A DNA stretch of 63,048 bases from Chthonomonas sp. UBA1950 (GTDB lineage Bacteria; Armatimonadota; Fimbriimonadia; Fimbriimonadales; Fimbriimonadaceae). Shown one piece after another: positions 1 through 8,907 of this stretch (positions are counted from its first letter, which is position 1; every line of letters begins with the position of its first letter). Where the stretch lies: contig DDEQ01000022.1 of NCBI GenBank assembly GCA_002336105.1, positions 85,070 through 148,117 of the forward strand. The letters are read 5' to 3'. The position numbers were made by a program, and so were the translations under genes. The notes below the pieces were generated by a model, which ran no database searches, was not told the DNA's origin, and worked only from the letters and a program-made list of their open reading frames with translations.

Positions 1-34
1 GCGTTAAAGCCATGTTAACGCAAAAAACGCGTAA

Positions 35-994
35 TCATGCTGGTCGATGTGTTTTTACTTCACCTTTCATCAATCTGGACTCATGATCGACTCGCCATTC
101 GCCCAAAGTCGCTATCCACTGATGCTTTGTGCCACTCATAGATAGGCCGTCCCAATCTGATACCCCAACTTCTTCAGCGGTGCCGTATTCACCGTGCTTG
201 CTCTTGTAATCTGCCTGAAGATGATAGAGTTCCATGAGCTTAATCTCATCTGGATGAAGGGTCGGTGCGGGTAACGAACTCTTCCCATCCGTGAACTGGA
301 TTATTCCCCATTTCTCAGGTCGATGCATATCAATCACGCCCTGCGGCGACCAAACCCAGTTTTCCTCCGGGCCAGGAAGTTTGACGTACTTCCCATCCTC
401 TACTTTGTGTTTCCACTCAACTCGAGAGAAATTGGCGCGCCACACATCACCGATTGCCGGTGGGATCGCACACTGCGATAGCTCGCGTAGAGCCTCAAAA
501 GGAACCGCCATTTCCACAGTCCATCCCTTGTCGATATCTGACGGATCGTTCAAAGAACCATCAATGTGGACTGCCGTCCGAACCCCTTTCCACTCCCAGT
601 TGTTAATCGCAGGTCCACCGTTTCTGTACGGCTTGACCAACATCAAGTCCCAGGTCGTGTTGAGTGCATTCACCTCAAGCTCGGCATAGAGGTGGTTATC
701 GCCATCTGGGTCGAGGAAAAGCTCAAAATCGTTGTCGTGAAAAATGATCGAGTCGTGCTCCGTCAGGGTAGCCCATACATGAGGCTCTTCTAGCTCGGCG
801 GCAATGTAGAGCGTCGTTGGCGACCATAACATTTTCATGCGGGTCCGGAACCAAGGCTTGGTGTGTGACTCGCCCTGGATGTCCACAAACTCGGCAGACC
901 AGGGCGCACTCTCCCAAGACGGATGATCCATCTTTCCAGAAAGCTCGAAATCTTCAGCGATATGAGGGCAAGGGTAAACGCGAGGCTGATCCAT
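35..994 (-). CDS. CBM9-like carbohydrate-binding protein
   Basis: This 319-residue protein has no signal peptide or membrane segment. Residues about 10-235 read as a carbohydrate-binding family 9-like beta-sandwich: a DHPSWE segment after the first strand, WSPTTLYIAAELEEPHVWA, a DNDFELFLDPDGD block and a late WRANFSRVEW strand are the signatures I recognise. Proteins of this family in bacteria usually bind sugars or sit beside glycoside hydrolases, but no enzyme domain is present here. The ATG at 994 is preceded by a purine-rich GGAAGGAA inside an inverted repeat at 996-1023. It is separated from its downstream neighbours by about 100 bases upstream and may be monocistronic. The ligand cannot be told from sequence. 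A cytoplasmic location for a CBM9 protein is somewhat odd; an upstream start that adds a signal is not visible. Confidence 0.75.
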   Translation of the reverse strand: MDQPRVYPCPHIAEDFELSGKMDHPSWESAPWSAEFVDIQGESHTKPWFRTRMKMLWSPTTLYIAAELEEPHVWATLTEHDSIIFHDNDFELFLDPDGDNHLYAELEVNALNTTWDLMLVKPYRNGGPAINNWEWKGVRTAVHIDGSLNDPSDIDKGWTVEMAVPFEALRELSQCAIPPAIGDVWRANFSRVEWKHKVEDGKYVKLPGPEENWVWSPQGVIDMHRPEKWGIIQFTDGKSSLPAPTLHPDEIKLMELYHLQADYKSKHGEYGTAEEVGVSDWDGLSMSGTKHQWIATLGEWRVDHESRLMKGEVKTHRPA

Positions 995-995
995 A

Positions 996-1023
996 GATTG
1001 GAATTATTCTATTCCTTCCAATC
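996..1023 (-). promoter_or_regulatory. Inverted repeat in leader of CBM9-like gene
   Basis: GATTGGAA (996-1003) and TTCCAATC (1016-1023) are perfect 8-base inverted repeats separated by 12 bases, ending two bases before the ATG at 994. The only Shine-Dalgarno-like purines (GGAAGGAA) lie partly in one arm and partly in the loop. It could be a repressor operator or an mRNA hairpin that affects initiation; nothing in the sequence decides between these. Confidence 0.35.
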
Positions 1024-1095
1024 GACTCGATGTTCGAATGTTTGTCAGCCTCAGGATAACTCGATGTTTGCGGTCCTAAGCCAGATGAGTCGCCA

Positions 1096-2340
1096 TCACT
1101 GACGACTCTTTAGAACCTCGATCGCTTTCGACAACTGGTTGTCGGTCTTTGGCTCGCCAATGGTGACCAAAACCTCGGAGGTGAGTTCGACATTAACGTC
1201 TGGCGTCAATCCGCCCTTCACGAACATCCCGTCATCATCCACGGAGCGACCGATGAACTCTCCACCGGGCAGGTAATACTTTGCAATCGTGATCTTCGCG
1301 CTCGACTGATCCACCAACGGATAGACCTGTTGTACGGAAGCTTTGCCATAGCTATGCGTTCCGACGACGGTTACCTTACCGTAATCTTTTAGGACTCCGG
1401 TGAAGATTTCGGCTGCAGATGCAGAGTCTTGGTCAATCAGAACAGCGATTGGGTAGCTGAATTTGTGAAGCTCTCCTACCGGAGTACGAACCACCTCACT
1501 TTCGCCGGTTCGGAACTTCATCGTGACCACAACCTTATCCTCGACGAATCGACCAAGCATATCAGCGGCAGTTTCTAGCAATCCACCGGGATTTTGTCGC
1601 AGGTCAATGACCAGGCTACGAATGCCCTGCGACTCGACTTTACTGATTTCGTGATCGAACTGAGCTGTGGTTGGCTCGCTAAACGACGAAATCTGGATAT
1701 AACCAACGTTACCAGGCAACACTTTTGACTCAACGGTTGGGGCAACAATGTGCGCGCGACGAATACTTAGCACCACAGGCTTTGTATTTTCGCTTTGCAT
1801 GACGGTCAATTTGACGACTGTGCCTTCTTTGCCTTTGATCTTCTCAACAATATCGTTGATATCTTTGCCAGCGACTGACTTCCCATCCACAGCAACGATG
1901 ATATTGCCAGCCTTCAGTCCACCCGCTTTTGCGGGACCATCATCAAAAACAACCGCCACCTTTGCACCGAGCGAATCGGTTCCGAGACGTGCTCCTATGC
2001 CAGAGAAGTTTGCAGTGGTTTCGTCTGTAAACGCCTTGGCAATTCGCGGTGGCAAGAACATTGTGTGCGGATCTCCGAGCGAGGAAACCATTCCACTGAT
2101 CGCGGCATAGTACAGATCCTTCTCTTTGATTGGTTTCGCGTAGTCGGTTAATATCCGTTCATAGTTCTGCTTAAAAACGGTTTCGCCGCTGATGTTGGTC
2201 GTGCCCTTGATGCCGAATAGCCGGTTAACGGAAGTCGTATCCGGTACGTTTCTGTTCTGAATATCGCGCCAAATAAACCCAAATCCTGTGCAAGACAGGC
2301 CAGCCAACACGAAGACAATTGATTTCCCTACAGAATTCAT
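1096..2340 (-). CDS. ctpA: S41 family carboxy-terminal processing peptidase
   Basis: This is a C-terminal processing serine peptidase that cleaves proteins in the cell envelope. Residues 1-24 form an N-terminal hydrophobic anchor or signal. A PDZ domain lies at about 110-195 (GGLKAG substrate-binding region at 140-145), followed by the S41 core. The catalytic Ser308 sits in SASAAE and Lys333 in YGKAS; their spacing of 25 residues is exactly that of known CtpA enzymes. The 414-residue length is normal. The ATG at 2340 overlaps the stop of the upstream gene by four bases (ATGA), so the two are translationally coupled. The upstream partner is a homologue that has lost the catalytic dyad, which suggests a peptidase working with a regulatory or adaptor pseudo-enzyme. 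Substrate unknown. Confidence 0.93.
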   Translation of the reverse strand: MNSVGKSIVFVLAGLSCTGFGFIWRDIQNRNVPDTTSVNRLFGIKGTTNISGETVFKQNYERILTDYAKPIKEKDLYYAAISGMVSSLGDPHTMFLPPRIAKAFTDETTANFSGIGARLGTDSLGAKVAVVFDDGPAKAGGLKAGNIIVAVDGKSVAGKDINDIVEKIKGKEGTVVKLTVMQSENTKPVVLSIRRAHIVAPTVESKVLPGNVGYIQISSFSEPTTAQFDHEISKVESQGIRSLVIDLRQNPGGLLETAADMLGRFVEDKVVVTMKFRTGESEVVRTPVGELHKFSYPIAVLIDQDSASAAEIFTGVLKDYGKVTVVGTHSYGKASVQQVYPLVDQSSAKITIAKYYLPGGEFIGRSVDDDGMFVKGGLTPDVNVELTSEVLVTIGEPKTDNQLSKAIEVLKSRQ

Positions 2341-3641
2341 TTCGCGCCTCTCTTCTTCATCGAAACCTCTGTTGACTTATTCGCCGTATAATCCCCGACG
2401 ACTAAAGTGAATCCGCTGCCATCGGGAAGCCTGACTACTTCCTTCTTGGATCGATCAGGGCCAACCTCACTTCCTACTATCTTTGCCTTCCCATTCGATG
2501 AAAGAGCTAGAGCAAATGCGGCCGCTGCACCTTCTGTAGTGCCGTCTGTGATGAGGGTCAATGAGGGTCCTGAGGATGTTCCTTTGCTTGTCACGATTGG
2601 CGCAGGAGCCTCTTTACGACTACTCTTGAGCGCTCCGTAAGAACCTGCTGGAGCAACTAATGCCAGAGCTTGGCGCATCGTTTCAAAGTCGCCATATAAG
2701 TTATTTCGAAGGTCCAATTCAAGCTGGGTTGGCTTTTTCGCCAAGGCAGACTTCAGCGAATCTAACCCAGAAGGCGTGAACGAAAGCGCAAGCTTACCGT
2801 TAGGCTGTGTACCCCAAACCAAATTCGATGCTCCTTTCGAGATTGCCGCATTGAAGGTTTTTCCACCTCGCATCCATTCCACACGAACAATGCCACTTGT
2901 GGCCGACATCAAAATGTCTCTGGCTTTCAACGGCATCAATGCACGGTCGGTCTTCTTCTTTAGCTCTTTCCGCAAATCATTGATCGCCTTGAAAGTGATC
3001 TTTTTGTCATCAAACAGCTTTTGGGCTTGTCGGAACCGAAGCAACAAAGAACTCTCAACTATCCAGCGTCCATCCACCGTGAGAATTGTGTCGCCAGCTT
3101 TCAATCCGGCTTTGTCGGCATTGCTTCCCGGAACCACCAATGAGACTTGTAGTCGCGGCATCCCTTCGCTCATGGCAACCGCCTCTTCACCATCAGCAGG
3201 TTGAGAAGGTTCTCCATCTACCGCTGGTTTCTTGGCCTTCGCTTCCCCGCGGAGCGCTAAGTCCACACCAATCCCGGTGTATTTCCCTTCACGCGCGTTG
3301 AGCAAACAATCAAACTCCGATTTATCGTAGTACAGCGAACGGGGATCGCCGAGGCTAGCAATCATTCCTCTCACCGCTCCACCCGCTAACTTCTGGTCAT
3401 CCTTGATCGGCTCGACATACTTTTCTTTGAGCAATCTGGTCATTTCATGGTAGTAGCTAACCACCGGAACTTTGACTTCTTTGTCTCGTGAAGCGAGCCA
3501 AGCCGAAGGTAGTACGGCAACTCGATCTTGCTCTCCGTCTCGAAGATCGGCCCAATCACGTAGCCGCGCGCCTACAAAAACAAGCGCCGAAAGGACAGCA
3601 ATCCCTGCTGCGGCACGAATCGATTTGACAGTTTCACTCAT
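2337..3641 (-). CDS. PDZ/S41-like protein lacking catalytic dyad
   Basis: This 434-residue protein has an N-terminal membrane segment (about residues 8-25), the helical S41 N-terminal region (KEKYVEPIKDD and ASLGDPRSLYY match the neighbouring peptidase), a PDZ domain (about 118-265, with a low-complexity insert near 133-158 and a further insert near 200-240) and a degenerate S41 fold. Aligned with the adjacent peptidase, the catalytic Ser falls on Glu370/Gly371 in DGTTEGAAAAF and the catalytic Lys on Asp396/Arg397. It therefore looks like an inactive pseudopeptidase. It is the first gene of a two-gene unit and overlaps the active enzyme by four bases. A role as a regulator, substrate adaptor or hetero-oligomer partner is inference. 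A divergent active site using other residues is not excluded. Confidence 0.8.
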   Translation of the reverse strand: MSETVKSIRAAAGIAVLSALVFVGARLRDWADLRDGEQDRVAVLPSAWLASRDKEVKVPVVSYYHEMTRLLKEKYVEPIKDDQKLAGGAVRGMIASLGDPRSLYYDKSEFDCLLNAREGKYTGIGVDLALRGEAKAKKPAVDGEPSQPADGEEAVAMSEGMPRLQVSLVVPGSNADKAGLKAGDTILTVDGRWIVESSLLLRFRQAQKLFDDKKITFKAINDLRKELKKKTDRALMPLKARDILMSATSGIVRVEWMRGGKTFNAAISKGASNLVWGTQPNGKLALSFTPSGLDSLKSALAKKPTQLELDLRNNLYGDFETMRQALALVAPAGSYGALKSSRKEAPAPIVTSKGTSSGPSLTLITDGTTEGAAAAFALALSSNGKAKIVGSEVGPDRSKKEVVRLPDGSGFTLVVGDYTANKSTEVSMKKRGAK

Positions 3642-3764
3642 TAAAAGATGTACATCCTTTGTTTTCCAAAACCTATTTGTCCATACGCATTTTCACTTGC
3701 ATGAATGCTCACTGTCCTCCAAGTCGGTTCGAAAGAACCCTCTCGACCTGAAAGAATTGCCGGT

Positions 3765-6104
3765 TTATAGCTTATCAGCCAAAACTCGCACCCTGCTATC
3801 GAAGCTCTTCTTGAGTAGCTCTATCGTTTCAGTTTCGAGTCTGAACTTCCCAGCACGATAAACGTCGATGAGGCTCATCTGAACCAATGGGTCCTCGTCT
3901 GTGAGTAAATTGGCGATTTCGTCTTTTTTAACGGGATCAGTACCCTTTGATAGCGCTTCGAGGGCGGCTGCTCGAACTGATGCAGACCGGTCAATTATGG
4001 CGGCCAAAATCGCTGACCTGTTCGCCGCGTTTTGGTGTTCTCCCAGATAATTAACTAGACCGATCCGCACTCCAATACTGTCATCTTTAATGCCCTTGAT
4101 GCCTTCGCCTTTCAGTGTGTCGTTAGGCGACTCAGTGAGCTTTATATAGCTGGCCAGACGAACCGCGTCGCTGGGCTCGTTCACTGCTGACCAGAGAACG
4201 TATCTTCGCATCCTCTCCTCATCGGTTGGATCGGTCGCTTCGGTTGCCATGATTTTCAGCTCCGGGTCGGATTGGCCTAAAAACACCATGCGAATGATCG
4301 CGGCTTCTGGAGAAGTGAACGCATTAAGCGCTTGCAAACCTTGACGGCGGGTTTCTGTGCTACGCGCATCTGCAAGCGGGATCAAATCTGCGGGTTGAAT
4401 TGCACCTTTTATCTTCGAAAGCGCGATTGCCGCCGCACCACGCGAGTATTCGGTGACACCAATATGAATCAGCCGCTTGAGAGTTGCGATGGCACTTTCA
4501 GACCCAATTTCAGACAATCCTTTGATAGCCGCTTCAGACACGTAGGTGTTGTAGTCGTAAGTCGCGGCGTCTTTGAACGCTGCTTCGAAATCGGCACTTT
4601 TCTGACCAACGCATTTCAAGACTGCATTGAGACGGACGGAAGAGTTCGGTCCCTTAAACTTGGCGATTAGGCTCGGATCTGGCTTAGCGGCAGATATCGC
4701 CATGCATTGTTCGTAAAAGTTGTCCGAAGCCAAATCAGGCTTCGTAGTCAGAGGAGTTGTAGACCCCACCTCATTTGTGAACTTAAATGGCGAAAAGCTA
4801 TACTTTGGGCCGCCTTTGCTCAAGATGGGAGAACCCACTGAGTTCGGTGCCGACACAATCGCTAACCCTTTAATACCGCCAATTGCAGTAGAAATTGCGT
4901 CAACGGATACAGATACGGTGTGCCAGGAGCCGTCGGAAACCACAGGAATAGAAGTAGATAAGTTATCTGTGGTTTCTTCCTCATTTCGAGGCAAATCGCA
5001 CCCTAATACAACGTGGCCAACCTTTCCGTTCGCGCCGTTTAGACGTATAGACAGTGGCTCAGTGCTTGACGTCTTGATTGAGAAACTTAATGTCTTTTGA
5101 TTGGTCAGCGGAGTATCCCCTACGAGATTGGGGAGTGAAATGCCACCGCGATGAACGTTTCCGGTTTCAGTGACGGTCAGGGCCTGTCCGACTTCAGCAT
5201 CAGCTACGACCGAACCCTCGAAATTCTTAGATCGGTAGGTACCCACGGCTCCGTAGTGACCTTCGCCCATTGCAAAGCCAGAATCCTCAGTCTGAAGGGT
5301 CTTCCACTGTTCCAAAGATGGGGCGGTCGGCTGAGCCAACAGCGATGCAGGAGCAAACTTACCTGGGGCGATCCCAAACGAAGCAGATTTATGAATCGTA
5401 GCAGCCCGAAAACCTGCCGAGATCTGCGACTCAAGTTTGCCATCTCCAATCGAATCGACTAACTCGGGACAACCTAAAACTGAGACAAACGCACCGTTTA
5501 TTTTTGGAACAGAGGTCAATGCAATAGCCGCTGGAGTGACGACAACTACAGATTCGTAAGGTCCTCGAAATACCTTATCGTCAGCCTCGTAGGTGCCGGC
5601 GTTAAACCGCGGCATAAGATAACTTTTGATGCGAGAGGAATCGACCGCACCCTGACTTACTATCAACCGGAGCGAATCTTCTTCCACCGAAACATCGGAT
5701 TGAACCTTTAATTGGCCTTGCCCCGAAAGTGTGTTAGCAATGTCGGATCGGGTGATCGCCTCTCGAATCGCTTGGATCTGACTCGGAACAAAATATCCGG
5801 AACGAATTCGAACAGTGCTGTCTTTCGCAGTCGCTAAGACGTCACTCCTTGTGAAGATAACAACCTTTTGGTGCCATACAGGAACACCAGTGGGGAGTTG
5901 TTTAAACTTGGCAACCTGCTCATCAAAAGCGCCCTTGGGCATCTCTTCTGAGATGTTAGGCAGAGCCGCATTTCCTGTTCTTAGATACCCAAGCTTTGCC
6001 CATTCGATAAGCCCATCATGCAACGGGTCGGTTTGGTCAACTGCGTTTCCCTGCGACGTTTGCAAGGAGAGTATTGAAACAAGAAGTGCGGTAGTGAATG
6101 CCAT
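3765..6104 (-). CDS. Secreted HEAT-repeat protein
   Basis: This is a 779-residue protein with a cleavable signal peptide (hydrophobic residues 4-16, likely cut after the TSQGNA region). The N-terminal 250 residues are not recognised. Residues about 265-440 look like a beta-rich sandwich (GTYRSKNFEGSVVADAEVG, then many short strands), and about 465-779 are alpha-helical HEAT repeats (recurrent AxxALSKI and RxxAAIALS patterns such as SVRAAALEALSKG). It begins immediately after the mtnP stop with no gap, so it is probably the last gene of the long transcript coming from mtnP and the transporter genes. HEAT arrays usually mediate protein-protein contacts. No enzymatic motif was found; the function is unknown. 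Confidence 0.75.
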   Translation of the reverse strand: MAFTTALLVSILSLQTSQGNAVDQTDPLHDGLIEWAKLGYLRTGNAALPNISEEMPKGAFDEQVAKFKQLPTGVPVWHQKVVIFTRSDVLATAKDSTVRIRSGYFVPSQIQAIREAITRSDIANTLSGQGQLKVQSDVSVEEDSLRLIVSQGAVDSSRIKSYLMPRFNAGTYEADDKVFRGPYESVVVVTPAAIALTSVPKINGAFVSVLGCPELVDSIGDGKLESQISAGFRAATIHKSASFGIAPGKFAPASLLAQPTAPSLEQWKTLQTEDSGFAMGEGHYGAVGTYRSKNFEGSVVADAEVGQALTVTETGNVHRGGISLPNLVGDTPLTNQKTLSFSIKTSSTEPLSIRLNGANGKVGHVVLGCDLPRNEEETTDNLSTSIPVVSDGSWHTVSVSVDAISTAIGGIKGLAIVSAPNSVGSPILSKGGPKYSFSPFKFTNEVGSTTPLTTKPDLASDNFYEQCMAISAAKPDPSLIAKFKGPNSSVRLNAVLKCVGQKSADFEAAFKDAATYDYNTYVSEAAIKGLSEIGSESAIATLKRLIHIGVTEYSRGAAAIALSKIKGAIQPADLIPLADARSTETRRQGLQALNAFTSPEAAIIRMVFLGQSDPELKIMATEATDPTDEERMRRYVLWSAVNEPSDAVRLASYIKLTESPNDTLKGEGIKGIKDDSIGVRIGLVNYLGEHQNAANRSAILAAIIDRSASVRAAALEALSKGTDPVKKDEIANLLTDEDPLVQMSLIDVYRAGKFRLETETIELLKKSFDSRVRVLADKL

Positions 6105-6950
6105 TTAGAATTGTTGGAAGAGTCTGATATCTTCACCTCGTGCCGCTGCTGCCGCATCACCACGGGTAAATTCAAGCCCACCGACCGTCGAAACTTCGCC
6201 AGCACCGGTGGGGATTTTCGAAACGAGATCAAGCACAACCTGCTTGATCTTCTCGGAGTTGTCTTTGAACACAGCAAGAACATCCGTCGCTTTGACGGCC
6301 TCGGTTCCAGCGTGTACTCCGCAGTCGTAATCCGTAATCAAGCTAATGTTGACCACGCCCATACCGAGTTCATGACACAGATAAGCCTCAGGATATTGGG
6401 TCATGTTGATAACCTCCCATCCCTGATCGTGAAACCACTTGCTTTCTGACTTTGTACTGAACCTCGGGCCTTGAATCACAACAACGGTGCCCCCGTCATG
6501 ACATACGATGCCATTCTCCCGAATGGTTTCTACCGCTAGCTTTCGAAGCAGCGGATGATACATATCTGCGGGCGAAACGTGGGTCACGATTGGACCGTCG
6601 TAGAACGTATCTGCGCGTCCGCTAGTGCGATCGACGAACTGATCACAAACCACGAAGTGGCCAGGCGCAACATGCTTTTGCAATGAACCGGCCGCGCAAG
6701 GGCTAATGATGCACTCACAGCCCAGGCTCTTCATAGCCCAAACATTGGCTCGAAAGTTCACCTTATGCGGCGGAATTGTGTGATGGCGTCCGTGTCGAGG
6801 AAGAAATGCGACCTTTTTGCCCTTGACCGTCGCAAGAAACACGGAGTCGCTCGGCGCGCCGTAAGGCGTATCCACCTTTACTTCTCGCACATCTTCTAAG
6901 AGGCTGTAAAAGCCTGAACCACCAAATACACCAATCTCTGCTAATGCCAT
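6105..6950 (-). CDS. mtnP: S-methyl-5'-thioadenosine phosphorylase
   Basis: This cytosolic enzyme splits methylthioadenosine with phosphate into adenine and 5-methylthioribose 1-phosphate in methionine salvage. The 281 residues match the family throughout: GVFGGSGFY at the N-terminus (phosphate loop), the RHGRHH motif near residue 53, SPCAAGSL, the GPRFST base-binding segment, and NMTQYPE for ribose and methionine-tail recognition. The NMT followed by a proline-glutamate and the ITDYDCG segment favour methylthioadenosine over inosine or guanosine as substrate. It abuts the HEAT-repeat gene downstream with no gap, and the BtuF-like lipoprotein gene upstream ends at the adjacent base. No other methionine-salvage genes lie in the window. 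Confidence 0.95.
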   Translation of the reverse strand: MALAEIGVFGGSGFYSLLEDVREVKVDTPYGAPSDSVFLATVKGKKVAFLPRHGRHHTIPPHKVNFRANVWAMKSLGCECIISPCAAGSLQKHVAPGHFVVCDQFVDRTSGRADTFYDGPIVTHVSPADMYHPLLRKLAVETIRENGIVCHDGGTVVVIQGPRFSTKSESKWFHDQGWEVINMTQYPEAYLCHELGMGVVNISLITDYDCGVHAGTEAVKATDVLAVFKDNSEKIKQVVLDLVSKIPTGAGEVSTVGGLEFTRGDAAAAARGEDIRLFQQF

Positions 6951-7814
6951 TTATTTCAACCTAATCGCTAAACCGTCGTGGATGCTCTTAACGAGCGTGT
7001 CAATTCTATTTCCTCGGCGCAAAACAACGTCACTATTGATCGCAACAATCTTCTTAGACTGAACCGCCTTAAGGGCTCGAAGTTTGGGGTCCGCTAGAAC
7101 GGAAGCTACATCCTTGTCAGCCGTTCCCTTAGAGGTCGGAAGGATAATGACGTCAACTCCTTGAGTGACCAACATTTCAGGATTAACCGGAACAAATCGA
7201 TCAGCCTTTGGCCCAACCAAAGTCGCTCCACTGACTTTCACTGCGTCAGCCTGAAGCGAGTCGGTACCGGCCGCCAGGTAGGTACCACCGCCACCCATCA
7301 AGATAGCTACTTTCACGTCTGTAACCTTGTCATTCTTTGCGGCAGCTACTTGCGCGTCGATTCGGCCAACATAGGAGTCAATGCTGGTTTCGATACACAA
7401 TAATGTTGACAACCCGTAGAGTTCTTTCTTGAAATCCTCAATCGTGTTTGCTTTGAACACATAGGCTTCGGCTCCAAGTGCCTTAATCTTTGCTACGTCC
7501 GCTTCACTGTAAAGCGACGCATCATAGACAACTAGGTCTGGTTTCAGAATAGTCAGCTTTTCGTAATCCGGCTTAACGTTACAGACTACGGGAACAGCAG
7601 AAACCGAAGTCGGATAGTTGTCGCTCGCTGATCGACCAACCAGAACTTGTGACGAACCATTACTTGCAATGATCTCAGTCGTTCCAGGGCAAAGACTCAC
7701 AACCTTCTTGAAGCTCTTTTGACGAGGAACTCCCCCGATGATCTGTGCCTTCGGCTGACACCCAACAAGCGCAAGAGTGAGTAATCCGACGGCGAGCCAA
7801 TTTAGCGGACGCAT
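6951..7814 (-). CDS. BtuF/FhuD-type substrate-binding lipoprotein
   Basis: This 287-residue protein has a lipoprotein signal peptide with lipobox LALVGC (Cys19), followed by a TroA/BtuF-like periplasmic-binding fold. The KVVSLCPGTTEIIASNG segment, the LVGRSASDNYP stretch and the long bridging helix with EADVAKIKALG are typical of cobalamin or iron-siderophore binding proteins. No cognate BtuC/BtuD permease or ATPase lies in the window; the ABC genes upstream are of the unrelated ribose/rhamnose class. It must therefore use a transporter encoded elsewhere or act alone. It ends one base before mtnP, so the two are probably co-transcribed. The ligand (corrinoid or ferric chelate) cannot be decided. 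Confidence 0.85.
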   Translation of the reverse strand: MRPLNWLAVGLLTLALVGCQPKAQIIGGVPRQKSFKKVVSLCPGTTEIIASNGSSQVLVGRSASDNYPTSVSAVPVVCNVKPDYEKLTILKPDLVVYDASLYSEADVAKIKALGAEAYVFKANTIEDFKKELYGLSTLLCIETSIDSYVGRIDAQVAAAKNDKVTDVKVAILMGGGGTYLAAGTDSLQADAVKVSGATLVGPKADRFVPVNPEMLVTQGVDVIILPTSKGTADKDVASVLADPKLRALKAVQSKKIVAINSDVVLRRGNRIDTLVKSIHDGLAIRLK

Positions 7815-7865
7815 GTTGTCAATTGTGGCCCATCATGCGTCCAATCTGCATATCTCTCGTTGGGA

Positions 7866-8900
7866 CTAGAACTTGAAGTTGGCGATATTGTCTTTTGTAA
7901 AGATGAGTGGAGGGCCAGCAATGACGACGGTCTTTGTCCCGACCTTCATCTTGCCAAGTTTTCCTGACTCAAACTCAACCCCTTCTTTGGGTTGCAGTGA
8001 CTTGTTGGCAAGGCCAATCGCGGCGATTCCAGCGACAAACCCCTCGTCGTGTGGATCCCAGAGTGCAAAGGTTTTTACCGTGCCATTGTTCACATATTTT
8101 CGAAGTTGGTCAGGAGTTCCGAGACCCGTTAACTGGACAGACTTCGCCTTTCGGGTTGTTTCAAGCGCCTGCGCACAGGATGCCAAACCTACTGAAGTCG
8201 GAGCAACGATCCCTCTTAGTTCTGGATCCTTGTTGAGAAGGCTCTCAGATTCGGTTAGGCTTTTCTGAGGGTCGTCATTGCCATAAACCACCTCGGTCAA
8301 CTTTAGGTCTTTGTATTTTGGATCAGAATCGAGAGTCTTCTTCATGACCTCGATCCACTTGTTCTGGTTGGGGGCGTCAGCGGTGGCACTCAAGATCGCA
8401 AACTTGCCTTTCCCTCCCATCAAAGTTGAGATCATTTCAACCTGCCCCTTACCGATCTGTTCTGGATCGGTTGGAAGAACGCACAAATCTCGATGGGTCT
8501 CGTTGTCGGTTAAGTCACAGTCAACTGTAACTACAGCAATCCCCTTCTTCTTGGCTTCATCGAGAACTGGATTGAGTGCAATCGGGGAGTTTGGAGAAAG
8601 CACAATGGCCGAAACACCTTGTTGAATCTGGTCTTTGATGACCGAGATCTGGCTGGTCGGTTCGGTGCTCTCGGGGGCTACGGTTGAGAACTCGAAACCA
8701 CCTGCCTCGACGGCTTCCTTCACACCAGCCGTAAGAGGCACAAAATAGGGGTTACCGGCGCTCTTGGGGATGTAAACAACCTTCTTCTTGGCTCCCGAGG
8801 CATTCGCAGATGCCCCGGACGACTCACCAGCCGGCCCAGACTTTTCACAACCCCATACAGCGACACAACAAACAGCGAGCAGACAATATCCCAACTTCAT
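7866..8900 (-). CDS. Sugar ABC transporter substrate-binding lipoprotein (RbsB/RhaS-like)
   Basis: This 344-residue periplasmic sugar-binding protein of the ribose/rhamnose/autoinducer-2 class carries a lipobox ending at Cys18 (AVWGC), a short Ser/Ala/Gly linker, then the two-lobed fold. KKVVYIPKSAGNPYFVPLTAGVKEA is broken here only to show its start; the QISVIKDQIQQGVSAIVLSP helix-strand unit and the CDLTDN hinge region are family hallmarks. It lies seven bases after the permease gene, in the order ATPase-permease fusion, permease, binding protein. This completes an importer with two permease domains. The overall resemblance is closest to RhaS or LsrB-type proteins, so a deoxyhexose or similar sugar is plausible but unproven. 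Confidence 0.88.
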   Translation of the reverse strand: MKLGYCLLAVCCVAVWGCEKSGPAGESSGASANASGAKKKVVYIPKSAGNPYFVPLTAGVKEAVEAGGFEFSTVAPESTEPTSQISVIKDQIQQGVSAIVLSPNSPIALNPVLDEAKKKGIAVVTVDCDLTDNETHRDLCVLPTDPEQIGKGQVEMISTLMGGKGKFAILSATADAPNQNKWIEVMKKTLDSDPKYKDLKLTEVVYGNDDPQKSLTESESLLNKDPELRGIVAPTSVGLASCAQALETTRKAKSVQLTGLGTPDQLRKYVNNGTVKTFALWDPHDEGFVAGIAAIGLANKSLQPKEGVEFESGKLGKMKVGTKTVVIAGPPLIFTKDNIANFKF

Positions 8901-8907
8901 GGCTTCG

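Noticed and set aside
3726..3739. GGTTC-GAAA-GAACC hairpin between the HEAT-repeat and S41-like genes
   Set aside because: The five-base stem with a GNRA loop has no T-run and too little support for a terminator or RNA element.
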